DNA of 64,000 nt from Muribaculaceae bacterium (GCA_017427945.1 JAFRRT010000017.1:39879-103878), one strand, 5' to 3'. Shown: positions 8,349 to 16,836, counted from the stretch's first letter. Notes: generated by a model not told the origin, from the letters alone. Translations and numbers: made by a program.

Positions 8349-8813
8349 CTTGCCATACACCTCATCAGTGACGGGTTCCAGCCATTGATTAGAAGCTCCG
8401 TCCTGTACATCCTTGTGGCAGGTCAGGTGCTGGAACCATGAGTCCTTAGCTGCCCCATGCCAGTGTTTCGTCTCGGCAGGGATTGCGATGACGGTGCCAG
8501 GAGTCATTGCCACAGCCTCCTTGCCCCACTCCTGATACCACCCGCGACCGCTGACACAGATGAGCACTTGAACGGCCCCATGATGGATGTGCCAGTTATT
8601 GCGACAGCGGGGCTCGAAAGTTACATTCAAAATGTCTCCACCCATGTCGGCTAAATAACTGTTGCCAGTGAAATAGCGGGCATAATCGCTGTTCAGTTCG
8701 CCCTTTGGCCATACGGTAAAATCCACCGTGCCGATCCCTTCCTGTTTCGTGCTTGTCTGTGCATTAATGGCCATCATCATGATTGTCATTAAGATGGAGA
8801 TGAATCCCCTCAT
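8340..8813 (-). CDS. Secreted cupin-domain protein
   Basis: A 157-residue protein with a signal peptide (about residues 1-18) and a single cupin barrel. The metal-binding pattern is visible as NNWHIHHGAVQ, with a second His in KHWHGAA. Cupins bind a metal and act as small-molecule enzymes or sensors; many relatives sit beside carboxymuconolactone decarboxylase or hydrolase genes. The start lies one base after the stop of the lipoprotein hydrolase, so the two are surely co-transcribed. It may act with that hydrolase on the same compound in the periplasm. Confidence 0.8.
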   Translation of the reverse strand: MRGFISILMTIMMMAINAQTSTKQEGIGTVDFTVWPKGELNSDYARYFTGNSYLADMGGDILNVTFEPRCRNNWHIHHGAVQVLICVSGRGWYQEWGKEAVAMTPGTVIAIPAETKHWHGAAKDSWFQHLTCHKDVQDGASNQWLEPVTDEVYGKLE

Positions 8814-8814
8814 A

Positions 8815-9903
8815 TCACTTTAGGTTTTCCTTAAAGAATGAGTCCAGTTTGTCGAAGGGGATGACATTGCCCTTGCCTCCGTCGTAGAGGTCACAATGTG
8901 AGGCACCGGGGACGATGAGCAACTGCTTATTCTCAGGCACGGGATTTGGTTTTCCGATAAAGTTGTAGCCCTCGGCCTTGCCTTCCAGCATATACTTGTA
9001 AGCCGCCTCGCCGAAGTAGCGTGAATGGGCCTTCTCGCCGTGCATCACGAGGACGGCCGAGCGAATCTCATTGATGTAGTAGAGGAAGCGAGTGTTGGCG
9101 TAGGCTTGGGTTCCGATGGTGCGCCATCCATCGTTGCTGTTGCCCGAGCGAGCATGATAGCCACGCGGGGTTTTGTAGTAATCATAGTAGTCTTTGACGA
9201 ACTGCGGTGCATCATCGGGCAAAGGATCTACAACGCCACCAGCCATGGCCTTGGGGTCTGCCAGACGTTGTTTGGCCAGTGACTCACGGGCAACGTGTCG
9301 GGACTCCTCAGTGTCCTCACTATCGAAATATCCGTTGCCAGCAACGCGTGTCATGTCGTACATTGTACTCGCCACGGTCGCTTTGATGCGTGGGTCGGCA
9401 GCGGCGGCGTTCAGGGCGATGCCACCCCATCCGCAGATGCCGATGATACCTATCTTCTCGGCATCCACATTCTCAAGGCTTGACAGATAATCAACGGCGG
9501 CCAGGAAGTCCTCGGTGTTGATGTCGGGCGAGGCCGTTCGACGGGGTTCACCGCTACTCTCACCAGTGTATGACGGGTCAAAAGCCAGCGTCACGAAGCC
9601 TCGTTCAGCCATGCGAATGGCATAGAGTCCGCTCGACTGTTCCTTGATGGCTCCAAACGGGCCGCTAACTGCGATGGCAGCCAACTTGCCTTTGGCCTCT
9701 TTGGGTTCATAAAGGTCAGCGGCCAAAGTCAGACCGTATTGTGTTTTAAAAATCACCTTGCGGTGGTTCACCTTCTCGCTCAGCGGGAACACCTTGTCCC
9801 ACTCCTTCGTCAAATTCATGTTATCATTCATCTGTTCTTCATTTTGATTGCAAGCCATAAGCAGTAAACTCATGAGCACTACAGTGAATATACCGTGTTT
9901 CAT
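8815..9903 (-). CDS. Lipoprotein alpha/beta hydrolase with Cys nucleophile
   Basis: A 362-residue lipoprotein: the lipobox LMAC puts the acylated Cys at residue 18. The rest is an alpha/beta hydrolase of the dienelactone-hydrolase or YcjY type. The nucleophile elbow is GICGWG (155-160), so C157 takes the usual serine position, as in dienelactone hydrolase. The catalytic His is probably in GASHCDLY near the C-terminus. The substrate is unknown. It lies between a cyclophilin-like lipoprotein gene (64 nt upstream) and the cupin gene (1 nt downstream), suggesting one envelope-located pathway. Confidence 0.8.
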   Translation of the reverse strand: MKHGIFTVVLMSLLLMACNQNEEQMNDNMNLTKEWDKVFPLSEKVNHRKVIFKTQYGLTLAADLYEPKEAKGKLAAIAVSGPFGAIKEQSSGLYAIRMAERGFVTLAFDPSYTGESSGEPRRTASPDINTEDFLAAVDYLSSLENVDAEKIGIIGICGWGGIALNAAAADPRIKATVASTMYDMTRVAGNGYFDSEDTEESRHVARESLAKQRLADPKAMAGGVVDPLPDDAPQFVKDYYDYYKTPRGYHARSGNSNDGWRTIGTQAYANTRFLYYINEIRSAVLVMHGEKAHSRYFGEAAYKYMLEGKAEGYNFIGKPNPVPENKQLLIVPGASHCDLYDGGKGNVIPFDKLDSFFKENLK

Positions 9904-9967
9904 TATCTCTTTTTAATTACTAAATATTCTATATATGTTTGTACGATTATTCTTAGCCATGTTACTG

Positions 9968-10528
9968 TCAAACTTTATTACCGCGCCCCAACAGCATATC
10001 TATTAAAGCCGTCACATCGGCGATACTGACTTCTCCATCTTCGTTCACGTCGCCCAAAAGTGCTGTCGTTCCGGCAGGAAGCCACAGCATGACTTTAATG
10101 TTGCTCTCTCCCGCATGGAGGAAGGTACGCAGCTCGCTTTCCGTGAGTCCGTCGATATGGCCCAGACGTGTATAGCTCCATGAGTTTGAACCGTAGAACA
10201 AACAGATGTTACTGCCATTATAGAGAATGACATCGCCAGGTTGGGCGGTAATCTGCTCATTGTTTGTAGGCAGCGAGAAGCCTAACGACCCCCATATCTC
10301 AAAACCGCCACTTGCGTTCAATGTCACAGTGACCGGCGACTCTCGCAACCTTGCTACGAGCGCTTGAGCAGCCGCATTATCAAGCAGTGTCACCGATTGT
10401 GTCACTCCATCGATGGTTATGTTCATTTTCTGTGTCATCGTTTGTGCCATAACTTCATCATTGTCACTGGAACAGCCACTCATGATCAGGACGAATAGCA
10501 CCAGCATGTTTTTGATCATCGTTTTCAT
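9968..10528 (-). CDS. Cyclophilin-like lipoprotein with one dockerin-like repeat
   Basis: A 186-residue lipoprotein (lipobox MSGC, Cys19). Residues ~35-155 resemble the cyclophilin-like fold found in small bacterial proteins: a beta-rich domain containing PGDVILYNGSNICLFYG and YTRLGHIDGL. Residues ~159-183 form a single dockerin-type calcium loop and helix (GDVNEDGEVSIADVTALID). Other dockerin-bearing proteins in this window mostly have two repeats. The gene is divergent from an AraC gene and leads the hydrolase/cupin set. Isomerase activity is not implied; many such domains lack it. Confidence 0.75.
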   Translation of the reverse strand: MKTMIKNMLVLFVLIMSGCSSDNDEVMAQTMTQKMNITIDGVTQSVTLLDNAAAQALVARLRESPVTVTLNASGGFEIWGSLGFSLPTNNEQITAQPGDVILYNGSNICLFYGSNSWSYTRLGHIDGLTESELRTFLHAGESNIKVMLWLPAGTTALLGDVNEDGEVSIADVTALIDMLLGRGNKV

Positions 10529-10557
10529 AATCGTTTGTTCATTAATGTTTTCGTTTA

Positions 10558-10565
10558 CAAAATTA
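10558..10565 (-). promoter_or_regulatory. -7 box of the cyclophilin-like lipoprotein gene
   Basis: Minus strand TAATTTTG, 29 nt before the ATG at 10528. No TTTG at the -33 position was seen. Confidence 0.45.
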
Positions 10566-10659
10566 GATCATACCTATCCTGTGCCATGTACCTGAAATGG
10601 CTGAAAAACTACCCATTTTATATTTTATCATCAAAACTCCGTTTTTGAGGTAAAATATC

Positions 10660-10667
10660 TATCTTTG
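10660..10667 (+). promoter_or_regulatory. -7 box that fixes the start of the second AraC gene
   Basis: TATCTTTG ending only 9 nt before the ATG at 10677. The in-frame TTG at 10665 lies inside the box, so it cannot be the start. The mRNA leader must be very short or absent. Confidence 0.6.
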
Positions 10668-10676
10668 CAAGCGGAT

Positions 10677-11582
10677 ATGAAGAACCTCTTGTATATCAAC
10701 AAAGCGAATGACTTCGCTCTGGATGTAGGTGCTGATGTGTGGCATCCCATGGTGAGCGTCGTCCATTTCGACGAATTAGGTGAAATACGCCACTCTTTGA
10801 ACAAACTAGGAGTATACGCCATCTTTGTACAGGATAATTTTCCTACTGAATCGACCTACGGCATGGGTGGCTACGATACTTCTAAAGGTTCCCTCACGGC
10901 AGCCTCACCCGGACAGATTATCGGCAAAGCAGATGACGGTCACCGTGAGGTGTATCACGGGTGGGCGTTGCTGTTTGACGCCGAGTTCATGCGTGGAACG
11001 CTATTTGAGAAACGGCTTACCGACTATCACTTCTTTTCATATAATGTGAACGAAGCATTACACACCACCGAGGGAGAGAAACAAGTACTGTGGCAGATAA
11101 TGGACAGAATCCGCACATTCATCAGTCACAGGGAACAGACAGCGTTGACTGACCGCATCGTGCAAGACTACATTGTGCTCGTGTGCGACTACTGCCAACT
11201 TTTCTATCAACGGCAGTTCCAGACAACGTCGGCACAGCAAAGCGACTTGCTAGCCCGCTTCCAAAAAGTGCTTAAGGACTATTATGAGCGACAGTTGCAG
11301 CATCGCTATGGACTGCCCAGCGTGAAGTACTGCGCGTCTGAGCTGTGTCTCTCGCCAAGTTATTTCGGAGATGTTATTCGCAACGCCACTGGTGACAGTC
11401 CCACACGCGTTATCCAGGATTTCCTCATCGACCGGGCCAAGAGCCTAATGATCGGTGGCATGTCGGTATCACAAGTAGCTGATGAACTGGGATTTGAATA
11501 CCCACAACACTTCACTCGCTATTTCAAGAAACATGAAGGATTAACTCCCTCAAAATATGTTGCCTCGATAAAAAAGCAATAA
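10677..11582 (+). CDS. AraC family transcriptional regulator
   Basis: A protein of 301 residues from MKNLLYINKAND. The N-terminal half is a divergent ligand-sensing domain containing HGWALLFDAEF. The C-terminal ~100 residues have two helix-turn-helix units (VKYCASELCLSPSYFGDVIR, then SVSQVADELGFEYPQHFTRY) and end with the family's LTPSKY. The gene is divergent from the cyclophilin-like/hydrolase/cupin set, which is the natural candidate for its target. That regulatory link is inferred from position only. Confidence 0.88.
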   Translation: MKNLLYINKANDFALDVGADVWHPMVSVVHFDELGEIRHSLNKLGVYAIFVQDNFPTESTYGMGGYDTSKGSLTAASPGQIIGKADDGHREVYHGWALLFDAEFMRGTLFEKRLTDYHFFSYNVNEALHTTEGEKQVLWQIMDRIRTFISHREQTALTDRIVQDYIVLVCDYCQLFYQRQFQTTSAQQSDLLARFQKVLKDYYERQLQHRYGLPSVKYCASELCLSPSYFGDVIRNATGDSPTRVIQDFLIDRAKSLMIGGMSVSQVADELGFEYPQHFTRYFKKHEGLTPSKYVASIKKQ

Positions 11583-11677
11583 TAGCACTTTAAAAACCTT
11601 AATATATTCTCATCTTTTATGGCCCGATTTTTGCAGGAATAAATTGGACAAATTTATTGGCGATTTAGAAAATAATA

Positions 11678-11685
11678 TATCTTTG
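11678..11685 (+). promoter_or_regulatory. -7 box of the zinc-receptor operon
   Basis: TATCTTTG ending 4 nt before a GTG at 11690. If that GTG is the start, the mRNA has almost no leader. Confidence 0.5.
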
Positions 11686-11689
11686 CGGC

Positions 11690-12067
11690 GTGATAGGACG
11701 TGAAAAACTATTTTCAGAGCCCAGCCGACGTCAACAGTTCTTTGCCTGGGTAATGCTGTTGGTTTATTTGCCAATGGTGTTATCATCGTCGGTTCATGTC
11801 CACTCATTGCAGGAGTTTTCTGAATTAATAGACTGCCATCAGTGCCAAACGGGCCTGCATCATTGCGGCCACATCACGGCAGATTCACCTCATCATGACG
11901 AATGTCTGTTGTGCCGCTTCATAGGTACACAAGTCGTTGCCCCCGAGCAGCAAGAGCTTGACCAGGCCAACCAGCAGGTCGTCAAAGTGGAGTTTTGCCA
12001 AGTCACTGAATCGTTCTCACGATCTGTCGTCCACCCTTCACTGCGTGCTCCTCCTGTTTTGTTGTGA
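11690..12067 (+). CDS. Small Cys/His-rich membrane-anchored protein
   Basis: A 125-residue protein with a basic N-terminus, one hydrophobic helix (about residues 17-34) and an exported part rich in His and Cys: HVHSL, DCHQC, LHHCGH, SPHHDECLLC. These look like metal ligands. It precedes a ZnuD-like TonB receptor by 72 nt, so I infer a metal-handling partner, perhaps for zinc. The start is uncertain. GTG at 11690 gives a sensible signal-anchor but lies 5 nt from the -7 box; an ATG at 11753 would cut into the hydrophobic helix. Confidence 0.65.
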   Translation: MIGREKLFSEPSRRQQFFAWVMLLVYLPMVLSSSVHVHSLQEFSELIDCHQCQTGLHHCGHITADSPHHDECLLCRFIGTQVVAPEQQELDQANQQVVKVEFCQVTESFSRSVVHPSLRAPPVLL

Positions 12068-12139
12068 TTTTCCAAGTTCATAAGGCTTCAATCGTGGAGT
12101 CTCATTAACAAGTATCACAACAAAAACTATAATTACAGA

Positions 12140-14236
12140 ATGAGATCATTTTATTTGATTTTGTTGCTGTCGTGCATGACCACGATGGCGGCACAAGAAA
12201 CGGTCGTGCTTGACTCGACCGACGTGTTCTTTCGCCACATAGAACTCAAACAAGTGGTTGTCACTGGTCCCACCGGGGCCATCAAGATGGAGGACATGTC
12301 AATGCCTGCAGCCGTTATCGGCCGCAATGACCTACGTATGTCATCGGGCACAAATATTGTTGATGCCGTGAGCAAACTGCCGGGTATTTCACAGGTAACT
12401 ACAGGAGGTGGCATATCCAAACCCGTTATCCGCGGACTTGGATACAACCGCGTAGTAGTCGTTGCCGACGGTGTGCGCCAAGAGGGGCAGCAATGGGGCG
12501 ACGAGCATGGCGTCGAAATTGACGACAATGCAGTAAGCTCGGTCGAGGTGCTCAAGGGCCCCGCTAGCCTGCTCTATGGATCAGATGCCCTAGCGGGTGT
12601 CATGAAGCTCAATACCGACCCGGTAGTTCCATTGAACAAGATGCGCCTGAATGTGAACACCGAGTACCAGACGAACAACGGCCTATTCAATTACTCACTC
12701 AATTATGGCGGCAACAGGCAGGGCTTATCATGGAATATGCGTTACAGCGAAAAGATGGCGCATGCCTACAAGAACTCCGTTGATGGCTATGTGCCCAACT
12801 CACAGTTCAAGGACCGTTCCCTCACGGGTATGTTAGGCATCAACAAGGCGTGGGGCCACACACGGCTCTTGGGCTCTTATTATCAACTAACTCCAAGCAT
12901 TGCCGAGGGCGAGCGAGTCCCCGGGACAGGAATACTATTACGACATTTTGCCGGTGTCAAGACCTACCTGCATGGCTTGCCCTATCAACAGGTGTATCAC
13001 TACAAGGCAGTGCTTGACAACTCCTTTAATATCGGTAACAGCCGGTTGAATGCCGTGATTGCTTATCAGCAGAACCGCCGCCAGGAATATGAGGAACCCG
13101 ATGCTTATGGGCTGTATCTCAAGCTGCACACTGTCAACTACAACATTCATTACGTGACCCGCCGCCTGGGCGACGTACGTATCACGAGCGGTGTGAGCGG
13201 CATGTGGCAACGTTCGGTCAATGAAGGTGACGAATATTTGATTCCCGACTATAAGCTGTTTGACTTTGGTGTTTTCGCCACAGCGATCGCCGACTTGGGA
13301 CAGTGGGTATTTAACGGCGGACTGCGCTTTGACAACCGCCACCTGAACAGCCACGAACTGATGGATGACGGAGCGTTACGCTTTGACGCGTTTAAGCGTG
13401 ACTTCAGCGGTCTTACCGCCAGTTTGGGTGCCGTGTGGCATGCCACCGACAAGTTGGACCTCCGCGCCAATGCCGCCCGAGGATTTCGCGCGCCCAACAT
13501 CAGCGAGCTGGCCAGCAACGGCGTACATGAAGGCTCATTGCGCTATGAGGTGGGCAACCACGACCTCAAGCCCGAATTCAGCCTGCAGTTTGACCTCGGC
13601 CTGGAATACACCGATTCATGGATTGACGCACAACTGTCTTTATTCAGCAACCGCATTGACAATTACATCTTCATCCACCGCACGGGAGAGGTCATCGACG
13701 ACGAGTTCATGACCTACCGTTACGACAGCGGCGATGCACAGTTGCTGGGCGGTGAAGCCGCCATCGACATCCATCCCTGGCATTTCCTGCATGTAGGCAG
13801 CAGCTTCGGCTTGGTCAACGCAATACAACTGCATCAGCCCGAGGAAAGCAAGTATCTGCCGTTCACACCCGCACCAAGGTGGCAAGCCGACGTCAAGTGG
13901 GAAATCCTGCACGATGGCGAAATGCTCAACAATGCGTTTGTCTCGTTTGGGGTGGATTACAACTTTAAGCAGAATCATTACTATAAAGCCGATGACACCG
14001 AAACCGCCACGCCGGCCTACTGCCTGCTCAATGCTTCAATGGGTACCGACATCATGTACAAGGGTAACCGTGTGGCCTGTGTGAGCATCACCGGTAACAA
14101 CCTCACCGACAAGGCATACCAGAACCACCTGAGCCGACTTAAGTATGCCGACGTGAATCCTGTCACGGGTCGTCAAGGTGTTTTCAACATGGGGCGGAAT
14201 GTCATCTTTAAGATCACCTTCCCCATCGAATGGTAA
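12140..14236 (+). CDS. TonB-dependent receptor, ZnuD-like (probable zinc)
   Basis: A 698-residue outer-membrane receptor: signal peptide (1-18), a plug starting at QVVVTG (38-43), then a 22-strand-type barrel ending in the aromatic-rich KITFPIEW. The plug has QEGQQWGDEHG (114-124), a His/acid-rich signature seen in zinc receptors of the ZnuD group, and LKGPASLLYGSDALAG. There is no carboxypeptidase-like N-terminal domain, unlike the receptor at the left edge. Together with the Cys/His-rich gene before it, zinc import is the best guess, but copper or another metal cannot be excluded. Confidence 0.8.
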   Translation: MRSFYLILLLSCMTTMAAQETVVLDSTDVFFRHIELKQVVVTGPTGAIKMEDMSMPAAVIGRNDLRMSSGTNIVDAVSKLPGISQVTTGGGISKPVIRGLGYNRVVVVADGVRQEGQQWGDEHGVEIDDNAVSSVEVLKGPASLLYGSDALAGVMKLNTDPVVPLNKMRLNVNTEYQTNNGLFNYSLNYGGNRQGLSWNMRYSEKMAHAYKNSVDGYVPNSQFKDRSLTGMLGINKAWGHTRLLGSYYQLTPSIAEGERVPGTGILLRHFAGVKTYLHGLPYQQVYHYKAVLDNSFNIGNSRLNAVIAYQQNRRQEYEEPDAYGLYLKLHTVNYNIHYVTRRLGDVRITSGVSGMWQRSVNEGDEYLIPDYKLFDFGVFATAIADLGQWVFNGGLRFDNRHLNSHELMDDGALRFDAFKRDFSGLTASLGAVWHATDKLDLRANAARGFRAPNISELASNGVHEGSLRYEVGNHDLKPEFSLQFDLGLEYTDSWIDAQLSLFSNRIDNYIFIHRTGEVIDDEFMTYRYDSGDAQLLGGEAAIDIHPWHFLHVGSSFGLVNAIQLHQPEESKYLPFTPAPRWQADVKWEILHDGEMLNNAFVSFGVDYNFKQNHYYKADDTETATPAYCLLNASMGTDIMYKGNRVACVSITGNNLTDKAYQNHLSRLKYADVNPVTGRQGVFNMGRNVIFKITFPIEW

Positions 14237-14263
14237 TGCATAAGTGTTTAGACTAAGAATGAG

Positions 14264-14296
14264 GAGCGGATTCCCTTAATGGAAATCCGCTCTTTT
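14264..14296. terminator. Intrinsic terminator after the TonB receptor
   Basis: A 9-bp stem (GAGCGGATT 14264-14272 with AATCCGCTC 14284-14292) followed by TTTT. It sits 28 nt past the receptor stop and also lies past the end of the convergent SDR gene. Confidence 0.75.
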
Positions 14297-14325
14297 AATT
14301 GTCAATCAACGATGTTTCTTTTCAG

Positions 14326-15138
14326 TCAAAGGGCGTGGCCGCCGGAGACCTTGATGACTTGGCCGGTGAGCATCCTGGCCTGCTCACTTGCCAAAAACAG
14401 AATCGTTTCGGCAATGTCCTCAGGTTGGATTAATTGGCCCATCGGGATGATCGGAATTACGGCTTTCTCCAGTTCATCGTCAATCCATCCCGTTTGCGTT
14501 GGTCCTGGGGCGACACAATTTACGGTAATTCCATATTTTGCCACCTCGAGGGCGATACTGCGGGTAAGCGCTTCAAGCGTCGCTTTGCTTGCTCCGTAGG
14601 TGATTTGCCCGGCGAAGACCTGTGCCGCGTCGGTGGAGAGATTGATGATTCTGCCATAGTCGCCACGATGCTTCACGAATGCCCTCATCATCAGAATGCT
14701 GCCCCGGACATTGACCGCGAATGTGTCGTCAATCACACTTTGGGTAATGCTTTCGATGGTGTCAAGGCCATCCAAATCCCCATCGGCAGCATTATTCACC
14801 AGGACATCAACTCTGTCGAATCGTTCCAAGACTGCTGAATAGATTTCCTCGACGGCAGCCTCGTTGGAAATGTCGCTCTCGATGACGAGATAATCAGCAC
14901 CCATCTCCTTGAGTTTGCCTTCTACGATATCTGAATTGCCGGCATTGGCCTCGTAATACCTGTCGGCCCCGTTCCTGTCGGTCTTGTTCTTGTCATAGGG
15001 CCGAGGTATTCTCTTGTACACCAAAGCCACCTTTGCCCCCTCACGGGCAAAAGCCAATGCCGTCGTCGCACCAATTCCCTGCGGGTTGTTGGCACCCGTA
15101 ATCAGCGCCACCCTACCCTTTAATCCATAATCCACCAT
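14326..15138 (-). CDS. SDR family NAD(P)-dependent oxidoreductase
   Basis: A 270-residue short-chain dehydrogenase. The cofactor motif TGANNPQGIG (14-23) has an insertion typical of the enoyl-reductase-like or 'gluconate dehydrogenase' SDRs. The structural NNAAD motif is at 115-119, and the catalytic residues are S168, Y181 and K185. The C-terminal VAPGPTQTGW and ending VSGGHAL complete the family pattern. It reduces or oxidises a carbonyl or hydroxyl group; the substrate is unknown. The start lies 4 nt downstream of a -7 box, so the leader is very short. Confidence 0.85.
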   Translation of the reverse strand: MVDYGLKGRVALITGANNPQGIGATTALAFAREGAKVALVYKRIPRPYDKNKTDRNGADRYYEANAGNSDIVEGKLKEMGADYLVIESDISNEAAVEEIYSAVLERFDRVDVLVNNAADGDLDGLDTIESITQSVIDDTFAVNVRGSILMMRAFVKHRGDYGRIINLSTDAAQVFAGQITYGASKATLEALTRSIALEVAKYGITVNCVAPGPTQTGWIDDELEKAVIPIIPMGQLIQPEDIAETILFLASEQARMLTGQVIKVSGGHAL

Positions 15139-15142
15139 AACT

Positions 15143-15169
15143 CAAAGATATCTATCTCCCGCAAAGATA
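15143..15169 (-). promoter_or_regulatory. Two tandem -7 boxes before the SDR gene
   Basis: Minus strand TATCTTTG occurs twice, at 15150-15143 and 15169-15162, 19 bp apart. They cannot serve as -33 and -7 of one promoter, since the spacer is 11 nt, so they may be alternative promoters. The upstream one leaves a normal leader; the downstream one is almost leaderless. Confidence 0.5.
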
Positions 15170-15447
15170 ACCATTTTACTTGAAACAGCGAAAAGACCAT
15201 GTTGGCGTTCAATATTCATCCTACAGCCAAACAATATGATTGCAGCATATAAAACGTTGGTCCCCATTAGATATGTGCTCAATTAAACCGTCCCTTTGAA
15301 GCATTTTCCCATCGTGGCTTGAGGGTTCCATATCGAGAGCAATTAACCCACTAATATTCGTCATTGCTACAGAAAATCAGTGGGTTTATAATTTTGTTGT
15401 TAATCTTGATAATATGAATAAGACTTTATATACTGCCTATACGAAAA
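15170..15447. other. AT-rich gap with one hairpin
   Basis: No gene is recognised. AACCCACT at 15346-15353 pairs with AGTGGGTT at 15379-15386 across a 25-nt loop and could end transcription of the gene at 15448-16113. A 36-codon minus-strand frame exists near 15225-15335 but has nothing to support it. The sequence is AT-rich like the adjacent gene and may have arrived with it. Confidence 0.4.
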
Positions 15448-16113
15448 CTATCTATCCAATAATTTTTTTAGGAATTGTTTAGATTCCTTTTCGTCTATTA
15501 TATTGACAAATGGATCCTCTTTAAGTAATTCGTTAATGGTGTTACCGTTGAATTGAGCTGCACCTCTTGTGCCTTTACCTGCCCAATGATGTTGCAAAAG
15601 TGTGGTCTTCTGTAATTTATTGTGGAAAACAGAAGCTAACACTGTATTGACAATTCCTGTTTTATCAATTCCTACAAAGAAGAACATAAATACAGATTTA
15701 TCTTTACCCATGCACTTCAGGAATTTATCAACATTATACGCCTTAGGGTTAGAATCAAGATATAGAACTTTTGTTTTAATATCTGTGTATGAGTTAGAAT
15801 TTTTAAAACATCTGACATAGTCTCCTAAATCATTCTTTGTGTCGTAGGTCGGAAGAAGATGTTCAACCTCTCCTAAATTCCTTAATAGATGATCGCGCTC
15901 TTGTTGATTTGATGTGATGAGAACCTCAATCAGCCTGCCACGTATATTAACATTATCAATATGAGATGCGACTAAAATAGCATCCTTCACTTCTTTACAT
16001 CTGTTGCGCAAATCATCAAGGAGAGTATTATAATCCTCAGATTGAACAAAATTGATAGCTCTTTGTGGGGCTCTGAAAAGATTTTCTTGCTCTACTTTAT
16101 TGGCCGTGCTCAT
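15448..16113 (-). CDS. AT-rich orphan protein, possible restriction-type nuclease
   Basis: A 221-residue soluble protein, clearly richer in A and T than its neighbours. I do not recognise it firmly. Features that recall PD-(D/E)XK restriction enzymes are GRLIEVLIT (acidic residue on a helix), YTDIKTKVLYL (a D-x-K pair on a strand) and SNPKAYNVDKFL, followed by the hydrophobic strand VFMFFFVGID and a conserved-looking HHWAGKGTRGAAQF. No methyltransferase, specificity or helicase gene is nearby. It could be a solitary nuclease, a leftover of a restriction system, or something else. The composition suggests recent transfer. Confidence 0.6.
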   Translation of the reverse strand: MSTANKVEQENLFRAPQRAINFVQSEDYNTLLDDLRNRCKEVKDAILVASHIDNVNIRGRLIEVLITSNQQERDHLLRNLGEVEHLLPTYDTKNDLGDYVRCFKNSNSYTDIKTKVLYLDSNPKAYNVDKFLKCMGKDKSVFMFFFVGIDKTGIVNTVLASVFHNKLQKTTLLQHHWAGKGTRGAAQFNGNTINELLKEDPFVNIIDEKESKQFLKKLLDR

Positions 16114-16147
16114 CTATTCTGATTAAACCCGATGTGCGAAGGGTTAT

Positions 16148-16188
16148 GCCGCCTGCCGAGAATGAAATGCGCTCTCTCGGCGGGCGGC
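16148..16188. repeat. Strong GC-rich hairpin
   Basis: A 14-bp stem with one G-T pair (16148-16161 with 16175-16188) and a 13-nt loop, without a T-run. The core TGCCGAGA...TCTCGGC also occurs in the hairpin at 58422-58458. It may be a small dispersed repeat or part of a transcript end. Confidence 0.55.
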
Positions 16189-16216
16189 TTCGTTATCCTA
16201 TAGTCTGCACACAAAG

Positions 16217-16257
16217 AAAAACAGAAGCCGCTGAAAAATTCAACGACTTCTGTTTTT
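16217..16257. terminator. Bidirectional terminator at the end of the 16273 gene
   Basis: AAAAACAGAAG (16217-16227) pairs with CTTCTGTTTTT (16247-16257), 15 nt past the stop codon, with A- and T-runs that serve both strands. Confidence 0.75.
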
Positions 16258-16272
16258 TCTCAGTATATCAAT

Positions 16273-16836
16273 TTAATGACGTTTCTTGTCCAGTTCCAGG
16301 CCTTTGCGCAGGAACTTGAGTGATGACTTGTCCAAATCGGCTTCGGCGTTGTGCTTGCCGCTGACGAAATAGAAACGCAGGAATTTGCCCTTGAGGAATT
16401 TCTTTTTCACGACACAGGGGATCGTCGTGGGGGCTTCCAGTTGCCCGCTTCCTGTTGTCAAACGACCCTGAAACTCTGTTTGAAAATCGACATCTTTGTC
16501 ATACAAGGCAAGCATCGCATCAAGCGTTTTCAATGCTTTATCGACGGTCGATCCCAAGTACAAGCCTACTTCATCAATATGGGTCACGCTGAGCGTGCCA
16601 CCGAGGATTTCGTAACCGAACACCTCAGAAGGGTCAAACTCTTTGCCGACTCCCATGTAGTAGCCAACAGCGCCGCCCTTTTCCTGATAGGTGAAGATCG
16701 AGAACTGGTTGTCATTGTTATCGGTTTCGACGATTTCCAATTTCATTCCCAAAGCCTTGTCCTTTGCCGAAGCGGTGAAGGTATCCAGGGTCAACGTGAA
16801 TACGGCGACAAGCGCCAACATCAATAATTTTTTCAT
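16273..16836 (-). CDS. Exported protein of unknown function, 187 aa
   Basis: Residues 1-24 are a clear signal peptide ending TASAKD. The mature part is mixed and has no motif I recognise: it contains FSIFTYQEKGGAVGYYMG, then a helix (TVDKALKTLDAMLALYDK) and a C-terminal run rich in Lys ending LELDKKRH. There is no lipobox, so it is periplasmic or secreted. It stands alone between the terminator at 16217-16257 and a GNAT gene 124 bp upstream. No function is proposed. Confidence 0.75.
   Translation of the reverse strand: MKKLLMLALVAVFTLTLDTFTASAKDKALGMKLEIVETDNNDNQFSIFTYQEKGGAVGYYMGVGKEFDPSEVFGYEILGGTLSVTHIDEVGLYLGSTVDKALKTLDAMLALYDKDVDFQTEFQGRLTTGSGQLEAPTTIPCVVKKKFLKGKFLRFYFVSGKHNAEADLDKSSLKFLRKGLELDKKRH

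Noticed and set aside
16148-16188. Integron-type attachment site
   Set aside because: It is a single hairpin with no integrase or cassette arrangement nearby.
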